From Spirogloea muscicola (taxonomy: Eukaryota > Streptophyta > Zygnematophyceae > Spirogloeales > Spirogloeaceae): a stretch of 29,210 nucleotides of DNA. How positions within the stretch are numbered: the stretch's first letter is position 1; each line of letters begins with the position of its first letter. Below are positions 9,444 through 18,420 of the stretch, in pieces. Where the stretch lies: the NCBI GenBank assembly GCA_009602725.1, contig WELB01000044.1, positions 661,136-690,345 of the forward strand. The letters run 5' to 3'. A program made the translations under genes and the position numbers. The notes beneath the pieces are model-generated. The model saw only the letters and a program-made list of their open reading frames with translations, was not told the DNA's origin and searched no databases.

Positions 9444-11538
9444 TCAGGGTTTTCTGCTTTTTTCAGATTTCTTGGTGGCGGCAAGTCGCCTTTGAGGCTC
9501 TAGCTCGGCGACTAGGGCCAGGAACTCCAGCAGGAGCATGTCGCTGAGGGGAACGCGCCTCTCTTCAGCGAGGGTTGCAGTGCTAAGGATTGTGTCTGGC
9601 TCAATCGGCAGTCCCAGCCCTGCCAGGGCCCTGATGGCATTTGCCACGCGGCAGATGCGCTCCCGTACCTCAAGCTCAACAATGTCAGAGCTGGCGTTTT
9701 GTGCCGCAAGTAACTCTGATTCCTCGGCAACTGCATCAGCATCCACCATCTCCAGATCGTCCTGCCCCGATGACTTCGGTGCCGACACGAAAACAAACCC
9801 ATTGCAGCCGAGGATGAGATCTACCTGGAACGCAGTGAGCACATGGAAATGCTGGCGCAGCCGCTTCACCAGGTATGGTGCCACCTGCACGAGCTGGCCC
9901 CGCAGCAGCTGCAAAGAGGCAGCAGAAAGATGGGGTCCACTGCCTTGGAAAGCAATTTGATGCAATTGGCTGGCTGTGGTGAGGCACATTTGCAAGTGGC
10001 GCTCACATGCTCAATTCGGAAGTAGCAAGGTGAAGAAGAACAATGCAGCATACCTTCCCGTACTTGAGGCTGCGGGTGTGGAGGGACATGGATCCGTCGT
10101 GCTGAGAGCTCTGCACTTCGGCCTATAGATGGCATGGCAACATTGCAAGGCCGCAGAACCAGCTTCAAAGTGCTGGAAAGAAGATGGCCAGCGGTCCCGT
10201 ACAGACTTGCAAGCCGCGGGTAAAGTGCAGAAACTCACACTGATGAGGTCGCCCTCGCAGTACAGTGTCCTCATATTTAGCTCATCCACTGCCGTGCGCC
10301 GCCGCTGCAGAGCAGCGCTCGCCGCGCGGGTGTCACACGAATATGCCATCGGTCCTTCCGCAGATATGGTCAAGTATCTCAACATCCACTTCTGATTTAA
10401 GAGAATTTTGTACTAGAACCAGGATTGAGGGTGGCTCGCCTGGACGCCCCCAGGCAAGTTGACGGCCGATAGCATCAGCTGCGCGTCCTGCCGCGAATTA
10501 ACATCCACCTTCCATCTCTTCTGAGCGACCTGGCCGACCCGCAATGGATGTCAGGATCAGCTTTTGCTTCGAGGCAGACTCTGAGAAGATCAAGAGAGTA
10601 GTAAGCAGACTAACTACTCCATCCACAAATTGACAATTAATCTCACACTCTGGTTCCAACAGTGAGCAGCATTAAAGTGCATTGGTGGAAATCCAAAGCA
10701 TCCGTCAGCCAATAGCGCCAGGGCAGGATACAGGATCAATTTAGGGGAACTGCTGCTGCATGATGGACAAGGCCTCACCTCAGTGACCCGTCCAATGACA
10801 ACGTCACCGGTCTCAGCTACGTACCTGCACAGCACTTTGTAGGCAGTTATGAGCACCTTAATTAAGAACAGCCCCTCTGCGTGTCAGCTGTAGTGGCAGC
10901 GTAGTGGAGCTTCGTGAGGGATGGGGTGCTCGCCATTGGTTGCCAGCATTGTCAAGGAGCCCTGCCATTCCACAGAAGTACCGGGGTCTGTGCAGGAGTT
11001 GCTGTCAGGAGCACAGCGACGGTACTTGAGGAAAGGCAGTGAAATTTGGGGACCGAACGGTTCACCTCGCTTTGAGCGGCTTGACAGAGACGAGCTTGTT
11101 GACGCGCTCCACAACCCCGCAGAGGGTGGCTGAGAGCCGCGGCCCGACCGCAAGCGTGCCATGGCCTCTGCCACCAGAAGGCCAGAGGCCCACTGAGATG
11201 CTGCATTGGTGAGCGGAGCCAGGGGCTCTGATTTTATGCGTATCACTAATGTTCACAAGGGATAGTCACGGTTTTGCGATGTAGGGTTCAGGATGTGAAG
11301 TTCAGGGTTTAGGCTAGGTGACGAGGTGACGAGGTGCAGGAGTTGGGGCTTTGAGCCATGGGGCACAGAGGGGCCCGAACCGCAGGAAGCCTGCCTCCTC
11401 ATCGACGCCAATCGGATCCCCGACCACAACGAAGGCCCCCGACTGCGCTGCCTCGCCGCCGTCCCCACAGAGCTCCTCTTGGGCACGCCGGAGTCGCTCC
11501 GCGACCTCGCCGCTCGGCCGCGGGCCGCCTGCGAGCAT
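9444..11538 (-). CDS. RRP4: RNA exosome complex subunit RRP4 (EXOSC2)
   Basis: Exons in transcription order: 11538-11381, 11167-11066, 10824-10779, 10529-10440, 10304-10239, 10122-10054 and 9908-9444. They sum to 996 nt (331 aa) with every phase consistent. RRP4 is one of three S1/KH cap proteins of the RNA exosome, guiding RNA to the 3'-5' nuclease in nucleus and cytoplasm. Visible order: N-terminal VVVGDPI..DEEAGFLRGHGT, ATLCGVVERVNKL, the S1 domain (GDVVIGRVTEV, RWKVDVNSRQDA, LPGGVQRRR, MRTLYCEGDLIS), SLHTRSLKYGK, the KH region (LVQVAPYLVKR, ILGCNGFVFV), then a plant-like C-terminus (RICRVANAIRALAGLG). Length fits plant RRP4. Intron 1 has an unusual donor (GTTCGG) and intron 4, from 10439 down to 10305, a GC donor (cag|gcgagc). 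The ATG at 11536-11538 is the best start; the frame stays open a little upstream. Confidence 0.93.
10305..10439 (-). other. GC-AG intron in RRP4
   Basis: Splicing VNLPGGVQ to RRRTAVDELN requires donor cag|gcgagc (GC at 10439-10438) and acceptor ctctgcag. Both joins are phase 0 and the protein is then contiguous with the family. No GT near the exon end gives the same junction. Confidence 0.8.
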
Positions 11539-11880
11539 CCTGTGGCGCTCGCCTCGGCCTCGCCCTGCCTCCTCCCAGCCGAATGGAGAAAGGCTACAGC
11601 GGTCGCAGCAGACCTGTGGGAGCTGACGAGCACACTGGCGCTCCGACTAGCGTGCGCAAGCGAGGCGTGACGGGCAAGGCTCGGGCTGAGGCACGGGCAC
11701 GGGATGAGGGATGGCGGGAGCGGAGACGAGAGTGCGAGGCGGACAGAGGTGCGTGTTGCAGCTCGGCGGAGGTGAACGGGGAGGAAGACCTCCGGCCTCG
11801 TTAGAATACGAGAAAGTGGCTCGGCTCGGCTCGGTGGCTCAGAGGACCGTAGTCGAAGTAGAATGCGGCTGCTGATGTAA

Positions 11881-11998
11881 AGAGAAAGTGCTCGCCCATA
11901 GAGAAGAGGGGCTAGCAAAGCCAGCCCAAAAAAGGATGGACAATGTCCAAAGCCAAAGAAAAGCAAGAGCGGCCAGCTTACCTGGTGGCTGGGAGAGA
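11881..11998 (-). mobile_element. Retroelement tail fragment, family 1 (array unit a)
   Basis: On the minus strand: CTTTGGACATTGTCC, then GGGCTGGC-TTT-GCTAGCCC (one mismatch in the hairpin), CTCTTCTCTATGGGCGAGCACTTTC. It is truncated on its 5' side within the tail, followed by about 30 bp of unrelated DNA before unit b. Unit a is the 3'-most member of the array. Confidence 0.75.
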
Positions 11999-12148
11999 AG
12001 TGCGCGCCCATAGAGAAGAGGGGCTGGCAAAGCCAGCCCAAATAAGAGTAAACAGTGTCCAAAGCCAAAGAAAGCCGGAAGCCGGAGAGGAGCCGGAAAA
12101 AGGACTACACTACAAAACACTGCAGAACATAGAAACGATGCAGAGGAA
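11999..12148 (-). mobile_element. Retroelement tail fragment, family 1 (array unit b)
   Basis: A tail beginning on its 5' side at TTTCCTCTGCATCG, just after where the stop codon would be, and ending CTATGGGCGCGCACTTCTC. It contains a perfect 8-bp stem hairpin at 12021-12039. The end of unit c abuts its start directly with no spacer. Confidence 0.8.
12021..12039. repeat. Perfect tail hairpin GGGCTGGC-AAA-GCCAGCCC
   Basis: 8-bp arms at 12021-12028 and 12032-12039 with a 3-nt loop, in the tail of unit b. The same hairpin recurs at 12174-12192 in unit c, and related forms at other tails in the window. Confidence 0.9.
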
Positions 12149-12470
12149 AGAAGTGCGCGCCCATAGAGAAGAGGGGCTGGCAAAGCCAGCCCAAAAAAGA
12201 ATGGACAATGTCCAAAGCCAAAGAAAGAGGAGCCGAAAAAAGGACTACACTACAAAACACTGCAGAACATAGAAACGATGCAGAGGAAAGCTCAGTACCC
12301 ACGAGTGAGCAACATCAGGTCTGAGTAGCTCGCTGCCGGGAAAGAGGCACTCCGCCGTGACCCAGAGGCGGCGGCCATAGCACGGCCTGCGCGCGTGTGG
12401 ACGGCGTGGGCAAGGGAGCGTTGAAGCAATACGGCCAGGCGCATGCGGAAGACTTGTGCGAGCGAAGAGG
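12149..12470 (-). mobile_element. Retroelement 3' end, family 1 (array unit c, with ORF remnant)
   Basis: The longest family 1 piece in the array. The ORF remnant reads AQVFRMRLAVLLQRSLAHAV then HTRAGRAMAAASGSRRSASF, ending SDLMLLTRGY with the stop at 12292-12294. The full tail follows with a perfect hairpin at 12174-12192 and the end CGCGCACTT at 12149. The peptide aligns with the C-termini of the long copies A and B at 26-28 kb, which establishes that the tails belong to the same element group. Confidence 0.82.
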
Positions 12471-12650
12471 CCAGCCCAAAGGAATGGACAAGGTCTGAAG
12501 GAGCCGGAGTGCTAAGGACTGAGACAGCAAAGAAAGAGTAGCCGGAAAACAACAAAACACTGCAAAACACATAGACGATGCAGAGGGAAGCTCAGCACCC
12601 ACGAGTGAGCAACATCAGGTCTGAGTAGCTCGCTGCAGGGAAAGAGGCAC
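12471..12650 (-). mobile_element. Diverged retroelement 3' end (array unit d)
   Basis: The ORF end (stop 12592-12594, last residues LLTRGC) is truncated at GTGCCTCTTTCC on its 5' side. The tail is a diverged version with GACCTTGTCCATTCCTTTGGGCTGGCC and merges into the ORF remnant of unit c near 12470. Confidence 0.7.
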
Positions 12651-12712
12651 TATAATATCAAGCAGCGGCTGTGAAAGCCAGCCAGGTACACGCAGACGGT
12701 GTTCATGACTAA
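12651..12712 (-). mobile_element. Retroelement tail, family A type, joined to unit d
   Basis: The minus strand reads GTCATGAACACC...GGCTGGCTTTCACAGCCGCTGCTTGATATTATA. This matches plus-strand sequence downstream of copy A (26738-26800). The end of this tail touches the truncated 5' end of unit d, so a family 1 element sits immediately at the 3' end of a family A tail. GGCTG-GCTTTCA-CAGCC is again a short hairpin. Confidence 0.75.
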
Positions 12713-12855
12713 ATCAGCGGGTTAGTAAACGAGGCTGCCGATATTCAAAGAGCGGGTTAGTGATTAGTGGAGAGCGGGGCAAATGCGCGGGACGAGCGAG
12801 TCTGCTGGCAGGGGGCGCGCCAGCAGAACGCCGCAGGCCTTGGCGCAGGGCAGCC

Positions 12856-15601
12856 ATGAGTGGCCTTGCGCAGATGGTCTCCCCCGGCGCCGCCACCGGT
12901 GTCGCCAGAGCCAGCGCGGGCACCGCCTGGAGACGCGGGCGCAGCTTCTCCTCAGTGGCGCCTGCCGTCAGCGGCAGCGCTTCAGACGGGAGCGCCAGAT
13001 GGGGCGAGCGTTTCAGTGGCTCTGGCCTGGCAGAGGCGCAGCCTCCCAGTGGGACAAGGCAGCCCCACTACAGCTTCCGGCGCTTGAGTGGTGCAGTTGC
13101 GGAGCTGGATGAGCAGCGGAGCCGGCCCGGAGCACAGCAACCTTCAGCACGTAGTGCGCGCATCATCTACGCCTCGGCGCCGTCGCTGGGTCACCACCAG
13201 GTCACTTACGCGCTTTGCATCATTCCTCTCGCACCGCATTAGAGATGGACGAGGACAACCAAGACTACTTGGCGAGGAATTGTGGCCCTGATGGCGCACT
13301 TTTGCTGCAACGACAATTTTGTCATGTGACGGAGCCACCGCAGGGAGAATGTTAATGTGCAGATTGTGAGTTAAGCAGGAGTTGTTTGTACTTGCTTTTG
13401 TGGGTTGTGTTCTGTGGTCGAATGCTCAAACACTCACATGAAGATGACACAGCAACTATTGTTGGCTGCCAACAAAACTGAGAGCACGCCGCCGCTGGCA
13501 GGCCGGTTCTGCAGGAGGGCCACCCCGAGAGCAATGAGCGCGTGCCTGCCATTCTGGCTGCTCTTCGGAAAGCCGACCTGGATCATCTGGTATGCCGCCT
13601 GGGAGGCACCACCCTCAGGCATGCACAAGCTGCAAGCTCGAGTGTGCTCGGCCCAAATGGTAACTGGCATAAGTCTGTATGGAATGGCTTGTCCAAAAAG
13701 CAGGCCAGGCCAGGGGAGATTGTTGAGCTGACAGAGTTTGAGGCCGCGCCGCGCTCGGCTGTGGCGGAGGTACACGAGCTGAGGTACCTCCACGGTCTGG
13801 AGAAGGTGCGCAAGCTTCTCGTCATCGCTGCCATGCATGGCCTGTGAGGTAGTCAGGGCTGCTCTGCCAATATCATTACTAATGTCTTCAACTCCACACT
13901 GATTATCGTGAAGCTGTGTACACATATGTCTCCTGGTGTGAAGCAATGCCGCCACTTGCGCCGTCTGTGCCTCTTAGGGGCGCAAGAGGGTGCAACAAAG
14001 TGCTCTGACCAGGTACTGAGTGAAGGCTCCAAGGGTGGCACAGGCGATGACAGTGGCTGCTGATGAGGGCCTAGTGTACCTGGAATCCTCTGGCCCAACG
14101 TTTGCAACAGCTGCTGTGAGTCTTCCGCTTTGACAATGTGATAATTCCGGCCGCAACCGCGCCCACTCCTATGCACTGTTGACACTTCTTGCACCATGCT
14201 CTCATTCTTCTTAGGGCAAAGAAGTGGATGATATAATGGCTGAGGCATGCACCATCACACTTCGTCGCTGCGATTGCAGACGTATGCAGAGGTCATGCGA
14301 GCTTCAGGGGCGGGCCTAGCCGTTGTGGATGCGGTGGTGAGCTTCTTGCAGAGGTGGAACGCTTATACATGGCAAGCTTCATATTTGTAACAGATGCTCC
14401 GTGAAAAGCTTGATTATCCGGGGTTTAGACTAAGGTTGGACCTCACAGTGCAGCCTTGACATGTGCATGGCTAGGTGCAATGGCGTTCAAGCAGTATTTT
14501 GGACTATAAGAGCTGATTGTGATGCCATTGTGCAGGTGGCGTCCGCGTCCGAGCAGCACAGCAGTGGCGGGGCAGCGCCGTCTGCAGCCGGGTTCGCGCT
14601 TGTGCGGCCGCCGGGGCACCACGCAGTGCCTGCAGGGCCCATGGGTTTCTGCCTGGTAGACCATGTGGGCGTAGCTGCACGGCATGCACAGCGGAAGCAC
14701 GGCCTGCGTCGGGTGCTCATTGTCGACTTTGACGTCCACCATGGCAATGGGACTCACGACGCCTTCTACACGGACCCCGACATATTCTTTCTCTCGACAC
14801 ACCAGGTCAGCATGGAAACTCAGGTGTAGGCGGACGTGCTCATTCACAAGACTTGCAAGCTGCTATGACGATGTAGCTACTAAGGGCCACCACAGATAGA
14901 GAGTGGCCAAATTTTTCGGAAAGGGGCCCACTGGAAGCTAAGGCCACCTTGTAAGCTGCGAGCTCAGCATGGGAGCTATCCTGGAACTGGGAAGATGGAG
15001 CAGACGGGCAGCGGCCCTGGAGAAGGCAGCACCCTCAACCTTCCCTTGCCTGGAGGCTCGGGTCAGGAGGCCATGCAGGCCATCATCGACGAGGTTATCG
15101 CACCTGTGGCTGTACGATTCAAGCCAGACATCATTCTTATCTCAGCCGGGTGTGCACAACACGACCTCGTCCTTCCACTCTGTGACAAGTATTGTCAAGT
15201 AGAAGCTTCAGTTTCAAGTTTGCCGAGATTTACCTTGTCCCTCAACATCTGCTGGGCAAGGTGAGTGCTGTTGTTGAAAGCATTGTTGTGCTATCAACAG
15301 GTATGATGCACATTATGAGGACCCCTTGGCGGGCTTGCAATTCACGACGCAGACGTACTACCAGCTGACACGGAGCATCCAAGAGCTGGCCGTGCAATTG
15401 TGTGGTGGCCGGTGCGTCTTCTTCCTGGAAGGCGGTTATAATCTCAGGTCGCTCTCCAACAGCGTTGTTGACAGCTTTCGGGCGCTGCTGGGCGAAGCCA
15501 GCCGCTCGTCCCGCACTGACAATCCAGCCATGCTGTACGATGAGCCAAGTGTAAAAGTCCGCGATGCACTGGACAGAGCCAAGTCCATCCACTCTCTGTA
15601 A
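12856..15601 (+). CDS. HDA14: Histone deacetylase family protein, HDA14-like, probably organellar
   Basis: Exons: 12856-13200, 13515-13589, 13704-13805, 14044-14115, 14280-14336, 14536-14805, 14968-15149 and 15301-15601; 1404 nt, 467 aa, all phases consistent. Zn-dependent lysine deacetylase fold. Visible motifs: [14 protein letters not shown] at the core start, [16 protein letters not shown] (His-His dyad), [13 protein letters not shown] (Asp and His zinc ligands), [12 protein letters not shown] (second Asp ligand), FLEGGYNL (catalytic-site Tyr), and the C-terminus [12 protein letters not shown]. The spacing matches what I recall of Arabidopsis HDA14, a chloroplast/mitochondrial deacetylase. 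The ATG at 12856 (gcagccATGa) gives about 105 residues before the core, rich in Ala, Arg and Ser and poor in acidic residues at the start, like an organelle transit peptide. Intron 2 (114 nt) has no stop and is a multiple of three. The gene diverges from RRP4. Confidence 0.95.
13590..13703 (+). other. In-frame, stop-free 114-nt intron of HDA14
   Basis: Donor ctg|gtatgc and acceptor aaagcag|gcc. Removing it leaves a junction equal in length to HDA14; keeping it adds 38 residues without breaking the frame. Splicing is therefore inferred from homology, and retention would also give a full-length protein. Confidence 0.7.
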
Positions 15602-17700
15602 TATCAGACAGGTATTTGCGCCGCTCGTGGGGCAGCAAGGCCAAGCGTCGCACATCAGCGTGCCTTGTCAACAAGCTGACTTACATCCCATGATTTGACA
15701 TGAGCTCTCGTACTAGCAGGTCTGAAGTTGGCACTAGAGGTGGCCAAGTGCCGGGCAAGTCAAGCTGACCTTTATATCAGACAGCAACCTGTTAGGACGC
15801 TCTGGTGCAGGATTGAGTTGGCAGTACTACATGCAATGAAAAGGAGAAAGCGTGTTTTGCCTTTTAGCATCGATGCAGCTCAGAAGCACACGTGACAAAA
15901 AAAGAGTATGTGAGCCTGTCTGAGGACTGTGATACGTACCGTGACATCTGTGGGAGGTGGTCATGATCATCCAGTCTGTGGGCATACTGCATGGCAGTCC
16001 TGTGCCACAATCTTCATCTCGGCGATTGAAGGTATACTGAATACAAAGTCAGTATGATGGTAGCCTCCAATCCTTTGTTGAAATTCCGAGCCAAAAGTGG
16101 CTTCTCTGAAGCACTGGCTCTGCTTGCAGAGCCCCAATCTAATTGGGACTCAAGAAGAAAGCTCATGGGGAGGCCAGCAGACGGAGCTCCTCCAAGACCG
16201 GCATACCAGTGAGTGCCCCAGCCATTACCAGTGAGGGCCCCAGCCCGACAGAAAGTATGGGCAACTACGGGCGAGATGACAGCACAAGGCCAGTGCACCT
16301 GCCGGTGGGGGGGTGGGTCGGCGGAGTCAAGGTGTTGTGCAACATCGTGGCGAGGCTTCATCATATAAGTCAAAGAATAACAGCTCTGACTCAGGCAGCA
16401 GACCTGGCTAGAAAGTTGCTAATCTCAGGCTGAATCATGCTTGCTTTGGGTAAATTGCGTCAGAAGTGTGGAACTTCTCTCTCACTATTGAGGCGGACCG
16501 TCCAACAAGACCGCTTATGGCCAACTAAGACCGACCAAGGGGCAGTGACGAGGGGAGCCTATCAAGGGCACCTCTACCACGCATGAGATTGCGAATGTGG
16601 CGCTGCAGAAAGGTGATGGTAAACTTATTCTGGCGCTAACAACCCGTGTTGCATGGGTCCAGTAGTGGGTCCTGTATTGCTCGCGATGACGGAGCAACTG
16701 GTCTATAGGCTGGCCAGACGCAGGCCCAAGGGGTTGAGACCTACATCACCATAGAATGGTTGGTACAGAGACTTCCAGCATTTCATACTTTTGAAGACAT
16801 AGCTATCTGAAGAAGGTAAGCAATTGAACATCATCATGCACTGAGAAGGCGAGGGAAGCCCAGACCAAGCAGTCCCTTTGGCAAGTCTCACCCTCTTGCT
16901 GAGAGCTGGACCAGCTTACTGGCGTGCTTGGGGAGCGAAGATCTATGGGTACGGGGCGCAGCAGCTACTGACTGAGCTTCCGCCGGACCCATGCAGTGCA
17001 TGAACAAGTGGGCAAGCATACTGAGTAACCTTAAGTGTTATGCTTTCTATGATGTAGCTGTGATATTATTTGGGCTAGTCTTCAAACAAGGCTGCAACAT
17101 GATGTCTGCTCATGTACGTCAGGCAAATGCTCTATCCGCAAAAGCTATTATGTTGAGCTTGGGGCTTTGCCCACAGCGCTTGTTGACACCGTTGTTACAT
17201 TGGTTTGGGGGGTCATAGTGGGCCTGTCCTGTGCACCACTGGCTGCATACATATTGGCCCGTCTCCGGAACATATCTTTGGCTCGGCTTACAATTCACAG
17301 TTTTCTTCAGTGGATCTCGTTGGCCTGGGTTACGGATCACTATCTCCACGGAGGATCTCTTTGGCTGGAGGTCCTGGATACCTTATCTATTGCTTGCTAA
17401 CCTCTGTCACTTTTGCTTGTCTACACTGATCACCAAGCTTAAATTTCATGTCAGGCAGGATAAGAAAAGAGAATAAGAAAAGAGATTACATGATCACTAT
17501 CTGCTCGATTTGGTGTGCAGGCATCTGCCAGAGTCTGTCTCTGTTAGCATGCAATAAGACTACCTCTCCAGTCTAGCTGATATTGATGTACTTCAGCTTC
17601 GGTTCACTTGCCATGTGGTCGCTACACAATGGTTTCTCATCTGGTCCTTGTGCACTCTTTAGTAGGCTGGTGTCACAGCCCTCACCCTCCTTGTCCTTTG
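15602..17700. other. Gene-free stretch between HDA14 and the next gene
   Basis: HDA14 3' UTR followed by DNA with no conserved peptide on either strand. The frames at 16014-16433 and 16991-17476 are short, show no family likeness and overlap one another in several frames. The HDA14 stop itself lies in TGTAA (15597-15601), so its real polyadenylation site is unclear. Confidence 0.5.
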
Positions 17701-17704
17701 TCTT

Positions 17705-17800
17705 ATTGTTGGGCTGGGTTGTCACAGTCAGGCCCCTCTAGCAAAAGGAACCCAGTCTCTCTGACCTGAGGCTGCTTAGCAGGGGTTACTGAGTGCTTCT
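17705..17800 (+). mobile_element. Retroelement fragment: tail hairpin box joined to an ORF end
   Basis: A tail-like GGGCTGGGTTGTCACAG box (from 17711) is followed by an ORF end. The 42 bp at 17758-17799 are identical to 26981-27022, covering the last codons (SDLRLLSRGY) and stop of another fragment. The order tail then ORF end repeats the junction type seen in the other arrays. Confidence 0.75.
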
Positions 17801-18307
17801 AGCAAAGCTGTCACTGTGGAAGAGCTGTTTTTCTTAATGAGAAAGTTACTCTCCCAAACTCTTTATAAGTCTCATTGGAATGATGCCAAACCATACAAAG
17901 CGAAGCTGCGGGCGACGCCTTAGTCCGTTCCTGGGTGGACCAAAAGATCCGCCCAGTTGCCCCGCCATTGTCGCCGCCGAGACGCCCAAGTCGCACCGAG
18001 AAGGGTGGTGCAGCGGCGTGATGATATTTGTGCTCGAAAAGCGACCGCGCGGGGCGCGCCCAGGTACGGGAGGCCGGGGGCGGCGCGTCCTCGGCTCTGG
18101 CCCGAAATCGATCCCGTGCTCGAATGGAGCGCGGCGCCGGGTCCCCGCCGCGGGGGGGCCGAACGGCCACCTCCCCGCGAGCTGTCAAGCGCCGGCCACA
18201 CCCCCTTCCGAATTCGCGCCCCAGGCAGATTCTTTCCACCCCACTGGCCACGAGGCTCCCTCCCTCATCCCGCCTCCCCCCCCGTCCCGCCGTTCCTGTT
18301 GCCGCGC
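17801..18307. other. GC-rich leader or promoter region of the 18421 gene
   Basis: GC content rises sharply from about 17900 to the ATG at 18421. Frames on both strands are long here because stops are rare, but no conserved peptide is seen. Best read as promoter and 5' UTR. Confidence 0.45.
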
Positions 18308-18316
18308 CCGAGGGCC

Positions 18317-18346
18317 CGCCGCCGCCGCCGCCGCCGCCGCCGCCGN
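18317..18346. repeat. CCG repeat ending in an ambiguous base
   Basis: About ten CCG units lie 75 bp upstream of the start codon at 18421. Position 18346 is N, the only undetermined base in the window, probably from difficulty sequencing the repeat. Repeat number may be wrong. Confidence 0.9.
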
Positions 18347-18420
18347 CTTCGGCGCGATCCGCGCCGGCGGCAGCGCCGAGCGCGGCACAGGGTCCGGCCC
18401 CCGGCGGAGGGCCCGGCGCC

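Noticed and set aside
11253-12068. 271-residue minus-strand frame upstream of RRP4 exon 2
   Set aside because: It runs through RRP4 exon 1 in another frame and into the retroelement tails; the RRP4 reading frame explains the region better.
7450-12712. CRISPR-like array
   Set aside because: Repeats are long, unequal, diverged and carry ORF ends; spacing is irregular and the genome is eukaryotic.
12714-12923. Minus-strand frame with [11 protein letters not shown] as a possible RRP4 N-terminus
   Set aside because: The VVVGDPI..GFLR exon at 11381-11538 joins GHGT in phase and fits the family, and this frame is antisense to HDA14 exon 1.
13714-13805. HDA14 exon 3 starting after the AG at 13712-13713
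   Set aside because: That acceptor breaks the frame; the AG at 13702-13703 keeps phase and gives the family length.
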